Shown piece by piece: positions 22,633-32,810 of a stretch of DNA of 32,826 nucleotides. Numbering within the stretch: position 1 is the stretch's first letter; the number at the start of each line of letters is the position of its first letter. The stretch is from Candidatus Zixiibacteriota bacterium (GTDB lineage Bacteria > Zixibacteria > MSB-5A5 > GN15 > FEB-12): assembly GCA_034003725.1 (NCBI GenBank), contig JAVEYB010000019.1, positions 1 to 32,826 of the forward strand, given 5' to 3'. Below the pieces are notes generated by a model, which was given only the letters and a program-made list of their open reading frames with translations, made no database searches and had not been told where the DNA came from. The translations under genes and the position numbers were made by a program.

Positions 22633-23095
22633 ATGGGCACACTGATCCCGAAACGAGCCGACTATGTGCAGGCGGTGCGACGCTACCACGCCGCGACACC
22701 GCTGCACGCGCATTTCGGAATTGAACTGACCGACATTTCGCCCGGATGCGTGAGGGTGCGCATGCCGTCACGCGGCGAGTTCACCCAGCAAAACGGATAT
22801 CTGCAGGCGGGGGTGCTGGTATCGCTGGCCGATGCGGCGGCGGGAATGGCGGCGTGGACACTACTGGCGGAGGACGAAAATCTGCTGTCGGTGAACATCA
22901 CTGTCCAGCTGATGCGGGCGGCTGATGGAAAGGGATTCGTGGCCGAGGGGAGGGTGGTCAGGGCCGGCTCACGGTTGATGTTCTGTGAGGCGGAGGGTGT
23001 GGGCGGAGGATGATCCCGGTTGTAAACCGCTGATCCGGGCGTCGATGACGATGGCGGTACTGACCGGTGAGTCGCAGGCAAACGACAGGGCGTGA
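22633..23095 (+). pseudogene. PaaI-type hotdog thioesterase, disrupted by a +1 frameshift
   Basis: The reading frame from ATG 22633 (AGAAAGG upstream) encodes a hotdog-fold acyl-CoA thioesterase: HFGIELTDISPGCVRVRMP, then NGYLQAGVLVSLADAAAG with the helix Asp, and SVNITVQLMRAADG, but it stops early after FCEAEGVGGG (TGA at 23011). Dropping one G from the GGG at 22995-22997 restores FCEAEVWAEDDPGCKPLIRA and SMTMAVLTG..., exactly the last strands of the family, ending at TGA 23093-23095. The repaired length is 153 residues, typical of PaaI. Either a recent inactivating mutation or a sequencing error. It is divergent from the kinase gene, with which its upstream region overlaps. An earlier ATG (22600) is possible. 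Confidence 0.85.
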
Positions 23096-23542
23096 AGTGG
23101 GGGGACTCGAGAAGCGGTTCGTTGGCCCGATTCGGGCGAGGGGAGCATTGAAAACAAGGCAACCGGGGTCGCATCCGTGCGACGGGACAGATCACCCTCT
23201 CGTCCCTGCCATCTCACCCGGTTACGAACGTACGGGCCCCCTCGGTGAGAATATCTCCTTTGAAGCATATGTTTGTCAAGCGGCTATTGAGTCGGCAGTT
23301 ACGGAATTTCATTTTCAACAATCTGTAATATTCTATTAGACAATGGGAATATGAGCGGGTCCCACTGTGCGGGAATGTGGCTGAGGACATTTCACGGTGC
23401 TCGGACCTCGTTGAGCGACCCAGACTCGGGGACTGGATTTGGAGGCGCGCGGGGCACGAGAGTGGCCCGTAACACCAGGTCCGTTTGTGGGCGACAGGCG
23501 GGGAACCGGGTGAGTGAAACGCTGTTTTGGCGCTATAACCGC
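23096..23542. other. gene-free interval before the tRNA promoter
   Basis: About 450 bp with no open frame of protein-like character and no hairpin-plus-T-run. The middle (23240-23350) is notably A/T-richer than the flanks. I see nothing else to annotate. Confidence 0.4.
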
Positions 23543-23570
23543 TTGACAGATTATTCGAAAACCGTATTAT
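23543..23570 (+). promoter_or_regulatory. promoter of tRNA-Glu
   Basis: Consensus TTGACA (23543-23548) and TATTAT (23565-23570) with a 16-bp spacer (an overlapping TATAGT gives 19 bp). It lies 44 bp upstream of the mature tRNA. Confidence 0.75.
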
Positions 23571-23613
23571 AGTGGACTTTCCGGCGCACGCCGGATGACA
23601 GATTCGCCAGAAC

Positions 23614-23685
23614 GACCCCTTCGTCTAGTGGTTAGGACATCGCCCTTTCACGGCGGTAACACGGGTTCGAGTCCCGTAGGGGTCG
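23614..23685 (+). tRNA. tRNA-Glu (anticodon UUC)
   Basis: A 72-nt cloverleaf without an encoded CCA. The acceptor stem GACCCCT/AGGGGTC pairs fully (23614-23620 with 23678-23684), discriminator G23685. The D arm contains TCTAGTGGTTAGGA; the anticodon loop CTTTCAC carries TTC; the T arm is ACGGGTTCGAGTCCCGT. A run of seven T follows at once (23687-23693) and probably terminates transcription. Confidence 0.97.
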
Positions 23686-23885
23686 CTTTTTTTCTCCCAG
23701 AAAATGTGGATTGGGGCAGAACGCAGCCGGATCCCGTCCCGGAAGCCGCACCGTTGGTGGGCAGCAGTGATGCGGCCCATTGACTATGATTCGCCCTTGC
23801 CGACCTCTTGACTTTCCGCCACGGAAATTCGCAAATCCGATTGGTCATCCGGCTATGGGGTAGTGAACTGCACCAGAGCTCATCC

Positions 23886-23925
23886 AAAAAGAAACCGCCT
23901 GCCCTGAGGCTGGGCAGGCAGTTTC
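23886..23925 (-). terminator. intrinsic terminator of the 1042-aa protein gene
   Basis: Arms GAAACCGCCTGCCC (23891-23904) and GGGCAGGCAGTTTC (23912-23925) pair with one mismatch around a 7-nt loop; on the reverse strand a U-run (23886-23890) follows. Confidence 0.88.
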
Positions 23926-23952
23926 ACGATTAACGGTTTCTAAACGGTGAGA

Positions 23953-26900
23953 TTAGAACGGGCAGACCGGCGGATTGCCTCCATGGAAGAGGTACCCCGC
24001 CAGATAAACCACATCGTTGATGTTCACGATATCATCGCCTGTGCAGTCACCTGCGAAGTACGGCACCGGAGCCGGTCCGTACTGGAACATGTAACCGATC
24101 AGGTAGAGGACATCGTTCATATCCAGCACACCGTCGCCATTGGCGTCGCCGCAGACATAGCTGTCAAGGACCAGCGTGTAGTCTTCGACTTCACCATAGC
24201 TGGTGTTGCCGCACGGAGTCGGGGCATTGTAGTACCCGTCAAACATGCGGACGCGCATACGAGTCGGTGCCTCGACAGAGCCGACCGGCGGGACGAGCGT
24301 GGCCGTATACGGACCCGCACCCGGTGAACCGGCCATGGCAATCGTCTCACCAGCGTCGTCGAAGTCGAAGTCGTTGTTCCAGTCGATAAACAGCCAGCCC
24401 TCATCGGTCGAGTAGCCGCTGCCGACTTCGACCGTCGCCTGGTAGGTGCGGCCGATGTACAGCGTCGTCTGGAGCGCGGTGTAGTCGGTGTAGTTGCTGG
24501 CGCCGGACGAGTTGTCGATATCAACCAGCTCAACACGGCTGATATACTCGTACGCAGCCGAGTTCGACTGAGCCGGGCAGTAGCAGCCGGTGGCGTAGAA
24601 GCTGGCGCTGATGGTCAGCTGGTACGGGCCGGACGCACCCGGTTCCTCGAGCACCGGATAGTAGTAGGTGCCGGGTTTCAGGCACGCCCAGTTGATCACG
24701 ACGTTGCCGTCGGGAGCAAACGTGTAGCTGCCGGCATACGTGAAGCCGTCGGCCAGACCGGTGCACGGGCAATCCAGCGCAAGGTTCAACCAGGCGTTTT
24801 CGAACGCCGGGGTCGTCCCCTGGTACGAGATTGTCACGTTGGCGTCAGCCGTCAGCGTGAAGGCTTCCCAGACATGGTTGCCCGGGAACGAAGTGCACTG
24901 GTTCGACGAACACGTGTTGTCGCCGGTGATGACGGCCGGGAAGGTCGTCTGGATATTGGCGTTTTCGCAGTTGTCGTTGTACGGCGGAGTGCAGACCGAA
25001 ATGGTCAGGACACCGGTACCGACGTTCGCCGAATATCCGCCGACTTCGATCAGGTACTGCTGGCCTGCGATCACGGGCGTCAGGACCTCTGACTGCAGAC
25101 CACAGGCGTCGTCGTTGCACTCGATCAGCGTGGGCAGCGGCGTGCAGCTGTAGCCGTCGTACACGGCCATTCTGGTGTCAAACGATGAACCGCAGAGGCT
25201 GATAATGGCGTTACCGGTCATGGTCGGCGTATAGACGTACCAGATGTTGGGCGACGTCAAACAGGTACCGGCCTCATCGTGTCCGGCCGCTTCAGTCGAC
25301 CACGGCAGGTTCGTTACTTCGCCGACCGGTGTCGCATTGGCGCACTGATCGTTCGGCGGAGGCAGCGGCGCCTCATTGAAAATGATGTCATAGCTCGGTA
25401 TGCATGTCGGCGAAGGCCACGTGTCTACCATGATGTAGTACGTGCCGGGCGACAATGTTAACCCATTGATCGATTTCGGCGAACCGCTCGACGAACTCAC
25501 GACGCCGAGACAGGTCGTGGCGTTCGGCGGGCAGGTGGCATCGATCAGCATACCGCTATAGGTCGTGCCCTTCGGGTCGAGCGTGATTTGGTACACGCCG
25601 CCCTCGGTGATAGTGACCTCGTAAATGTGGTCCTCACCACCGTCATAGTAACCAAGACAGGTGTTGTTGTATGTGTCTAACAAACCGCAGGTGGTCTGTC
25701 CTGCGACCGTATAGGGCAGGCTGGCCATCGAAGGAACCGTCACCAGCGTCGGGTTGCCGCAGTCGCTGGCCGGAGGCGCCTCTTCGAAGGTGATGTCGAA
25801 GTCGGGGATGCAGTCAGGCGTCGGCCAGGTATCCACCATGATATAGTAAGTACCGGCGGCCAACGTGAGGCCTGCAATCATCTTCGGCGTACCGGTCGAC
25901 GAACTCACGACGCCGAGACAGGTGGTGGCGTTCGGCGGGCAGGAGGCATCGATCAACATGCCGCTCCAGATGGATCCTTTCGGATCGAGGGTGATATTGT
26001 AGGAGCCGGTCTGGCTGATCGTCACCTCGAACATCACGTCCTCACCACCGTCGTAACTGCCGAGACAGGTGTTGCTGTACGAATTTGAATGACCGCAGTT
26101 GGTCTGGTTCGCCAGCGTATAGGGCAGGCTGGCGAGCGGCGGAACGGTCACCGGAATCGGGTTGTTGCAGTCGTCGCCCACACCGGCCACGGGGCACGGC
26201 GTGCTGCAATCCAGCGAGATGTCCCAGTCGCCGCCGAGCGCGTCGCACGCGGACATCGTGAGCATCGCGCAGGTCGGAGCCAGCGGGTCGCCATAGCAGC
26301 AACGGCCGAGCGGCGGCGGGTTGTCTTCGATCGACACGAAGTCAACGTTAGCCTGGGCGCCGTCCTGTCCGAGGTAACGGAAACCGATCTTCACGTTGGA
26401 CTGGCCGACATAGGCCGCCAGTGAGATCGATTCCTCATACCATACCCACGTCGAGAACACCCCCTCGCCGCTTTCATCCCACAGTTTGGTCGGGTAGGTA
26501 GCGCCGCCGTCCGTGGAAATCCAGACTTCGAGGTCGTAGTTGTCATAGGGATCCACGCCCCAGTAGTAGCTCATCAGCCAGGCGAAATTCAGCTTGAGGT
26601 CTGCTGTCGCCGCGCTGAAGTCGAGGGCCGGCGTGTACATCCATTCATCCTGCGGGGCGACTAACACCCCGTCGTATAGCACCTGCGCCGATGCAAGTCC
26701 GTCGTAGGCGCTGGCTGCCTGATGCCAGGTGGCGGTCGGATCGTTAACGTTGGTCACGAGCGATCCCCAGCCGGCAGGCGGAACGGATGTTTCAAAGCTC
26801 TCGGTCAAAAATGCGGTTGACGGGAACTGCCGAGTCAGGTCGGAGACTCGAGGTTGCATCATCTTTGCCTGATCGGACAGGTCATATTCGGGTTCTTCCT

Positions 26901-27081
26901 CCCTGATAGTCTCATCCGGATCCTTCAGTGTGTCACCGGTTCCCGGACGAACATACAGCGGATTGATCGATGCTGGAACATTCTCGATCGGTTCCTTGTC
27001 AGCGAAGGAGACCGAAGCCATCCCGAATATCACCGCGAGTGCCAGAAGAAGTGTAGTCATCTTCTTACAATTGGTCATCAT
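23953..27081 (-). CDS. 1042-aa exported multidomain protein with C-terminal dockerin-like domain
   Basis: Signal peptide 1-26 (MMTNCKKMTTLLLALAVIFG then MASVSFA). A jelly-roll adhesion domain (about 88-255) opens with FLTESFETSVPPAGW and contains the WISTDGGATYPTKLW pattern, as in choice-of-anchor J proteins. Two nearly identical 136-residue units follow (about 304-439 and 440-575; YDGGED..., LDPKG, GMLID, CPPNATTCLGVVSSS, GTYYIMVDTWP), pre-peptidase C-terminal-like, then two more divergent units (about 578-700 and 703-830), a GEVEDYTLVL domain, and dockerin-like loops at the end (GDANGDG...VLYLIGYMF and GDCTGDD...VVYLAGYLF). There is no type IX sorting tail. I chose the ATG at 27079-27081, preceded by AGAGGTG. 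No catalytic domain is visible; an adhesin or surface scaffold is likely. Confidence 0.88.
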   Translation of the reverse strand: MMTNCKKMTTLLLALAVIFGMASVSFADKEPIENVPASINPLYVRPGTGDTLKDPDETIREEEPEYDLSDQAKMMQPRVSDLTRQFPSTAFLTESFETSVPPAGWGSLVTNVNDPTATWHQAASAYDGLASAQVLYDGVLVAPQDEWMYTPALDFSAATADLKLNFAWLMSYYWGVDPYDNYDLEVWISTDGGATYPTKLWDESGEGVFSTWVWYEESISLAAYVGQSNVKIGFRYLGQDGAQANVDFVSIEDNPPPLGRCCYGDPLAPTCAMLTMSACDALGGDWDISLDCSTPCPVAGVGDDCNNPIPVTVPPLASLPYTLANQTNCGHSNSYSNTCLGSYDGGEDVMFEVTISQTGSYNITLDPKGSIWSGMLIDASCPPNATTCLGVVSSSTGTPKMIAGLTLAAGTYYIMVDTWPTPDCIPDFDITFEEAPPASDCGNPTLVTVPSMASLPYTVAGQTTCGLLDTYNNTCLGYYDGGEDHIYEVTITEGGVYQITLDPKGTTYSGMLIDATCPPNATTCLGVVSSSSGSPKSINGLTLSPGTYYIMVDTWPSPTCIPSYDIIFNEAPLPPPNDQCANATPVGEVTNLPWSTEAAGHDEAGTCLTSPNIWYVYTPTMTGNAIISLCGSSFDTRMAVYDGYSCTPLPTLIECNDDACGLQSEVLTPVIAGQQYLIEVGGYSANVGTGVLTISVCTPPYNDNCENANIQTTFPAVITGDNTCSSNQCTSFPGNHVWEAFTLTADANVTISYQGTTPAFENAWLNLALDCPCTGLADGFTYAGSYTFAPDGNVVINWACLKPGTYYYPVLEEPGASGPYQLTISASFYATGCYCPAQSNSAAYEYISRVELVDIDNSSGASNYTDYTALQTTLYIGRTYQATVEVGSGYSTDEGWLFIDWNNDFDFDDAGETIAMAGSPGAGPYTATLVPPVGSVEAPTRMRVRMFDGYYNAPTPCGNTSYGEVEDYTLVLDSYVCGDANGDGVLDMNDVLYLIGYMFQYGPAPVPYFAGDCTGDDIVNINDVVYLAGYLFHGGNPPVCPF
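25357..26172 (-). repeat. 408-bp internal tandem duplication in the 1042-aa gene
   Basis: 25765-26172 and 25357-25764 are two adjacent 408-bp units encoding the 136-residue repeats. Long identical words (such as the CPPNATTCLGVVSSS and GTYYIMVDTWP codons) are kept, so the duplication is fairly recent or is being homogenised. Confidence 0.8.
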
Positions 27082-27373
27082 GGCACCTCTTGTTTTGGGT
27101 CTGTTGCGTTTACTGTCTGCTTTCAAAAACTCGTATTCTTCTGTGAATTACCACACAGATTGCGGGCTCTGACGATGAGTCACGTCGTGATGACGAACTC
27201 ACGCGGCCCCTGCAATTCATGTCGTCAAGCCGTTACGCACATACGCCCGTCACACGCCAGTTTTGCCAGTCGCGAGAAAGGCCGTACGCTACCGACGGCA
27301 AATGACTCTACATTTGCTGGAAAATATCTGTTCTGAGTTGAAGAAGACTGGTTAATCGCTAAGACTGAGTACA

Positions 27374-27401
27374 ATATTATATCGCGGACGCGCCCTGTCA
27401 A
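27374..27401 (-). promoter_or_regulatory. sigma70 promoter of the 1042-aa protein gene
   Basis: On the reverse strand, TTGACA (27396-27401) and TAATAT (27374-27379) with a 16-bp spacer. The predicted start near 27367 leaves a leader of about 286 nt before the ATG. I recognise no riboswitch or open frame in that leader. Confidence 0.6.
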
Positions 27402-27427
27402 GAGAAAAAGGGAGCGTGGGGTCCCTT

Positions 27428-27482
27428 TTGTCACACGCGGCGCGACAACAACTGTCACATCATCGGGACAAAAGTTGTCACA
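27428..27482 (+). promoter_or_regulatory. three TTGTCACA-type boxes between divergent promoters
   Basis: TTGTCACA at 27428-27435, TGTCACA at 27453-27459 and TTGTCACA at 27475-27482: direct repeats with starts 24 and 23 bp apart, close to two helical turns. An inverted copy, TGTGACAA, is at 27569-27576 just before the sigma-factor start codon. They lie upstream of both divergent promoters and look like sites for one regulator. Confidence 0.5.
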
Positions 27483-27497
27483 ACCATGTTAATCAGG

Positions 27498-27526
27498 CTG
27501 ACAAACTGAGAGATACCTGATACATT
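27498..27526 (+). promoter_or_regulatory. candidate promoter of the sigma factor/kinase operon
   Basis: CTGACA (27498-27503) and TACATT (27521-27526) with a 17-bp spacer; transcription would begin near 27533, 47 nt before the ATG. Confidence 0.45.
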
Positions 27527-27579
27527 ATGTCGCGCATGCACCCCGCTTACAATTGCACAACGATCGCGTGTGACAAAAA

Positions 27580-28332
27580 ATGACTGACGACACCACGTTT
27601 CATTCTGATGGTTCACGTTTCCCCCGGACTCGTCACTCGGCACTTGCAGCGCTTCGCGACGGGGCGGCACCGGAACGGAAACGAGCTATGCAAGTAATTG
27701 CTCAAGCCTACTGGAAACCCGTCTACAAATATCTTCGATTGAAATTCAGGATGCCGGAAGAGGCTGCAGCCGATACCACCCAGAGCTTCTTCGTGGCCGT
27801 AATCGAGAAGAGCTTCTTCGCCACGTATGACCCGACCCGCGCCCGGTTCCGTACTTTTCTGCGTACGTGCCTCGATCGGTTTGTCATGAATCAGGAACAG
27901 AAAGAATCACGCCAGAAGCGCGGAGGAAGCACGGAGATTCTGTCTCTTGACTTTGATTCAGCGGAATTTGAGATACAGCGGACCGGCACGTCACAGGATC
28001 CATCGCCGGACAGGATGTTTGAGATAGAGTGGGTTCGGTCGCTGTTATCGATTGCCGTGGACCAGCTGCGTGAGACTTGCGAGCAATCCGCGAAAAAGAC
28101 GCATTATGTCCTCTTTTGCGACTATAACCTGAGCCGTGAGGAAGCTGCCGAGCCTCTCACATACGCCGCTCTCGCCGCGAAACACGGATTGACAACCGAG
28201 GCGGTAACCAATTACCTGGCGTGGGCGCGGCGGGAATTCCGAAGGATCGTGCTCGAAGCCATTAGGGATATGACCGCGACCGATGAGGAATACCGCGAAG
28301 AAGTCCGAACCGTACTGGGAATCGACCCATAA
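27580..28332 (+). CDS. ECF-like RNA polymerase sigma factor
   Basis: A 250-residue sigma70-family protein of the kind found beside Ser/Thr kinases in Planctomycetes, Acidobacteria and relatives. Sigma region 2 spans about residues 38-105 (AQAYWKPVYKYLRLKF, then DTTQSFFVAVIEKSFFATYD and GRFRTFL-like ARFRTFLRTCLDRFV), with the KRGG linker after it; sigma region 4 with a helix-turn-helix is about 180-225 (LTYAALAAKHGLTTEAVTNY, then LAWARREFRRIV). The start codon lacks a Shine-Dalgarno sequence; the preceding bases are TGTGACAAAAA. Its stop codon overlaps the kinase start by one base (TAATG), so the kinase probably controls it or acts in the same signalling path. Confidence 0.85.
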   Translation: MTDDTTFHSDGSRFPRTRHSALAALRDGAAPERKRAMQVIAQAYWKPVYKYLRLKFRMPEEAAADTTQSFFVAVIEKSFFATYDPTRARFRTFLRTCLDRFVMNQEQKESRQKRGGSTEILSLDFDSAEFEIQRTGTSQDPSPDRMFEIEWVRSLLSIAVDQLRETCEQSAKKTHYVLFCDYNLSREEAAEPLTYAALAAKHGLTTEAVTNYLAWARREFRRIVLEAIRDMTATDEEYREEVRTVLGIDP

Positions 28333-29375
28333 TGACATTTCTCGACAACAGCAATCTGGAGCGGCTTCGACACCTGATCGACTACCCTGATTTATCCGGC
28401 ACGCCCTACACCATGGTCAGGAAAGTGGCCACCGGTGGGATGGGGACGGTGTTCGTGGTGGACGACACCCGGCTTCATCGGGCAGTAGCCCTGAAAGTGC
28501 TGACTATCCCGGACGATACCGGTGCGCTGTCGGAACGAATGATTCGGGAGGCGCAAACGGTGGCGCAGCTGGAGCATCCCGGTATCGTCCCGATTCACGA
28601 GGTCGGACGGCTGGCCGACAGCCGGGTTTACTACACGATGAAATACGTCGAAGGGCAGACGCTTGCGGAGCATCCGCGCCATCCGGACGATCTGCCCGCC
28701 ATGCTCCGGGTGGTTCAGCGGGTTTGCGAGGCGGTGGCATTCGCCCACGCCCGGGGGGTGATCCATCGCGATATCAAACCATCCAACATGATGTTAGGGG
28801 CGTTCGGCGAGGTCCTGGTCATGGACTGGGGAATCGCCGCGTGGCGACTGCCGGACACTCCCCCGGACCGTTCCCGGGAGCACGGTCCCGACCAACCGGC
28901 AGGTTCTACTGCCGATGGCGCCCTTAGCGGCACCCCGACATATATGTCGCCGGAGCAGGCGGCCGGGGATGGATCGGCAGTCGACGCCGGCAGTGATATC
29001 TACTCGCTCGGCGCCGTGCTGTACTTCGTCCAGACCGGGCGCGGGCCCTTTGATGATGTCTCCGGTGATTCCATACGCAAGGCGGTGGTCAACGGGGAAT
29101 TCCCCCCACCGCGGCGGTTGGACCGGCGGCTCGACCGTCGGCTCGAGGCCATATGCATGAAAGCGATGGCGCTGAACAAAACAGTTCGCTACCAATCGGC
29201 GGTCGAGCTGTCGGACGATATCACGCGCTGGCTCGACGGGTGTCCGGTGACAGCTTACCGCGACCACCTGTGGGAGCGCTCCGCGCGGTGGGTGGGCCGG
29301 CATCAGTTTATCGTCCTGATTATCCTGGCGTATATTCTCGTCCGGTTTTTCATACTATTTTTGCTTGGCTATTAA
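28332..29375 (+). CDS. Hanks-type Ser/Thr protein kinase with C-terminal TM anchor
   Basis: A 347-residue kinase. The Gly-rich loop is VATGGMGTVFVV (about 32-43), catalytic Lys55 in RAVALKVL, the catalytic loop HRDIKPSN with D147, and the metal-binding motif DWG (165-167) in place of DFG, as is usual for this bacterial subgroup; the APE-like motif is SPEQ in GTPTYMSPEQA. An extra acidic/Pro-rich insert follows the activation-loop start (PDTPPDRSREHGPDQ). One TM helix (about 325-345) ends the protein, leaving no extracellular sensor. It is translationally coupled to the sigma-factor gene (TAATG) and shares its promoter. Confidence 0.93.
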   Translation: MTFLDNSNLERLRHLIDYPDLSGTPYTMVRKVATGGMGTVFVVDDTRLHRAVALKVLTIPDDTGALSERMIREAQTVAQLEHPGIVPIHEVGRLADSRVYYTMKYVEGQTLAEHPRHPDDLPAMLRVVQRVCEAVAFAHARGVIHRDIKPSNMMLGAFGEVLVMDWGIAAWRLPDTPPDRSREHGPDQPAGSTADGALSGTPTYMSPEQAAGDGSAVDAGSDIYSLGAVLYFVQTGRGPFDDVSGDSIRKAVVNGEFPPPRRLDRRLDRRLEAICMKAMALNKTVRYQSAVELSDDITRWLDGCPVTAYRDHLWERSARWVGRHQFIVLIILAYILVRFFILFLLGY

Positions 29376-29444
29376 AGAACCCGGGCCGGACGCGTAATAG
29401 AATCTCGAAACCAACTGAATCAGAAGCAGCATAAGGAGAGACGC

Positions 29445-29819
29445 ATGTCCAAACCCGTACTTGGGCTGATCCTGGGCGCCGTGCTCGGCGCAATCGACGG
29501 CCTCTCGGCGCTTGTCAGCGCGCCTGAGGTCGCCCCGCAGATTATGGGAATCGTGATCGGTTCGACCATCAAAGGCGTGATCGCCGGCGTGATAATCGGG
29601 CTGGTCGCCCGCAAAGTGAACTCGCTGCCGATCGGTCTTCTGGTCGGCCTTGTTGTCGGCGCGGCGCTGGCGTTCGCGGTGGCGGCGATGCCGAACCCCG
29701 ACGGCACCCACTACTACTGGGAGATCATGATCCCCGGTTCACTGGTGGGCATAATCCTCGGGTTCGCCACCCAGAAATACGGCCGCGCGCCGCAGAAAAC
29801 GGCGCACCAGCCCGCCTGA
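29445..29819 (+). CDS. small glycine-rich membrane protein
   Basis: A 124-residue hydrophobic protein with four TM segments (about 4-24, 33-54, 62-84 and 93-110), rich in Gly-x-x-x-Gly packing motifs (GLILGAVLGAIDG, GVIAGVIIGLVA, GLLVGLVVGAALA). The last loop is PNPDGTHYYWEI, and the tail is short and polar. AAGGAGAG precedes the ATG. I recall similar unnamed proteins but no function. It follows the kinase gene by 69 bp and precedes a VOC-fold gene by 36 bp. Confidence 0.72.
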   Translation: MSKPVLGLILGAVLGAIDGLSALVSAPEVAPQIMGIVIGSTIKGVIAGVIIGLVARKVNSLPIGLLVGLVVGAALAFAVAAMPNPDGTHYYWEIMIPGSLVGIILGFATQKYGRAPQKTAHQPA

Positions 29820-29855
29820 CAATCACTCGACACGAATCAGACACGGAGAGATACA

Positions 29856-30212
29856 ATGGGACAGCCTGTGGTTCATTTCGAAATCGGCGGCGCCAAAAGC
29901 GATCAGCTTCGTGAATTCTATAGCAAGGCGTTTGATTGGAAGATACAAATGTACGGTGAGATGCAGTACGGGCTGGTGGCTGCAGAAGGGCCCGGGAGTA
30001 TCGGTGGAGGAATCGGGCAGTCGCCGGAACCGACCGGACCGTACGTTACAATCTACATTCAGTCGAGCGATCTCGGTGCCGATCTGAAGCGGATCGAGTC
30101 GCTGGGCGGTCGGACGATACTCAAGCCGACACCGATTCCGGGGATCGGCAGCATGGCGCTGTTCGCCGACCCAGAGGGCAACACGCTGGGGTTGTTTAAG
30201 CCGGGCGAATAG
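29856..30212 (+). CDS. VOC-superfamily (glyoxalase/bleomycin-resistance fold) protein
   Basis: A 118-residue single-module VOC protein: VVHFEIGGAKSDQLREFYSK, then AFDWKIQ...YGLVA, and a second beta-alpha-beta-beta-beta unit, VTIYIQSSDLGADLKRIESL, then GGRTILKPTPIPG and FADPEGNTLGLFKP. H7 and E107-type positions (FADPEGN region) could ligate a metal. Such proteins dimerise to form enzymes acting on small electrophiles or to bind ligands; the substrate is unknown. GGAGAG precedes the ATG. Likely co-transcribed with the small membrane protein upstream. Confidence 0.88.
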   Translation: MGQPVVHFEIGGAKSDQLREFYSKAFDWKIQMYGEMQYGLVAAEGPGSIGGGIGQSPEPTGPYVTIYIQSSDLGADLKRIESLGGRTILKPTPIPGIGSMALFADPEGNTLGLFKPGE

Positions 30213-30284
30213 GCCCAATACACGAATGTGCCGCATGGCATCCGCCCGCGGGCTCGGCCGGATACATACGGCGGTCTATCGTCC

Positions 30285-30752
30285 TCACCGCAACTCTCGC
30301 ATCCAGTGCGTCACCTCGGAGCCGTCGGGATAGATAATCTCCCACGAGGTACCGGTGGTCTTCGCCCAGTACCGTCCCGGTTCGAGCATAAACGGCTCGC
30401 CGATCGGGTCAAGCGTGACCAACTCGTAGTCATGCACGGCCAGCAGGAGACGCTCCTCGAAGACTTCGTTGACGACAACGGCCCCGATTATACGGATCGG
30501 CCGGTACCCCTGCTTCTCGAGATACCGCGCGGCGGAACCGTCCATGAACGACGGTACAGGGGCCAGAGCGAAACTCTCGATCAGCTGCTCCTGTTCGACG
30601 TCATTGAGCTTGTACAGTCCGTACGTTTCGTATTGTTCCGGCATCACCTGCTGCAGCGGCGCACGCGTGGCTTGTTCATCGGCGCTGATGATACCGCTCA
30701 CGATCACCACCGCCGCTGCGACCGCACTTCCTAGACCGAAAATTCGTCGCAT
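30285..30752 (-). CDS. exported hypothetical protein
   Basis: A 155-residue protein with a signal peptide (MRRIFGLGSAVAAAVVIVSG then IISADE; cleavage near residue 24). The mature part is mixed alpha/beta: a helical first half (VMPEQYETYGLYKLNDVEQE) and a beta-rich second half ending YWAKTTGTSWEIIYPDGSEV and THWMRELR. No motif is recognised. The ATG is preceded by GGGAGG. Convergent with the VOC gene and divergent from the dehydrogenase gene. Confidence 0.65.
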   Translation of the reverse strand: MRRIFGLGSAVAAAVVIVSGIISADEQATRAPLQQVMPEQYETYGLYKLNDVEQEQLIESFALAPVPSFMDGSAARYLEKQGYRPIRIIGAVVVNEVFEERLLLAVHDYELVTLDPIGEPFMLEPGRYWAKTTGTSWEIIYPDGSEVTHWMRELR

Positions 30753-30838
30753 GGGAAACCTCCCGGGTTAGCTGCTCATGTTGATTATACGTCTCGGGCC
30801 GGTCAACGGGCTTGTCCCGATCGAAGTCCCGGTTGCGC

Positions 30839-30867
30839 TTGCCCCGTTCTGACGATCCTGTTATATT
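30839..30867 (+). promoter_or_regulatory. promoter of the P5C dehydrogenase gene
   Basis: TTGCCC (30839-30844) and TATATT (30862-30867) with a 17-bp spacer, about 80 bp before the start codon. Confidence 0.5.
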
Positions 30868-30945
30868 CGCCATTCGCGGCCCGATTGCCGCTCAACGAAG
30901 CAACGAGACGCTGGTCATAAACACCGCAGATTCGCGGAGGAACGT

Positions 30946-32568
<1,623 letters not shown>

Positions 32569-32596
32569 CGTTCGCACGGACTGACTGACGTATGGG

Positions 32597-32628
32597 AAAC
32601 CGCCGGGTTGTTGAGGCCCGGCGGTTTT
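32597..32628 (+). terminator. intrinsic terminator of the P5C dehydrogenase gene
   Basis: Perfect 11-bp arms AAACCGCCGGG (32597-32607) and CCCGGCGGTTT (32617-32627) around a 9-nt loop, ending in a T-run. Confidence 0.9.
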
Positions 32629-32781
32629 CTGTTTGGGGAGCGTTGGGTCACACGTGCCGTCGACAGGATCCCGCAGCAAGCTGCGGGGGACCACCCCGTC
32701 CCACCCGCCGTTCGCGGACTCACTCCGGGTGGGGTATATAGCCGGGCGGGTCTCGGGTTCTGCCCTACAAGCCTGAATCGG

Positions 32782-32810
32782 TTGGGAAAATGCGGAGTAG
32801 GCTGTATATT
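32782..32810 (+). promoter_or_regulatory. candidate promoter reading out of the window
   Basis: TTGGGA (32782-32787) and TATATT (32805-32810) with a 17-bp spacer, just after a GCCCTACAA-edged palindromic repeat (around 32735-32770). The ATG at 32811 lies upstream of the predicted start site, so it is probably not the start codon of the next gene. Confidence 0.4.

Noticed and set aside
23595-23783. Open frame spanning the tRNA gene
   Set aside because: It lies across tRNA-Glu; the peptide is a by-product of the tRNA sequence.
27082-27366. Possible cyclic-di-GMP riboswitch in the leader of the 1042-aa gene
   Set aside because: Isolated GGCAAA- and GGTAGC-like words occur, but not in the order or pairing of that class.
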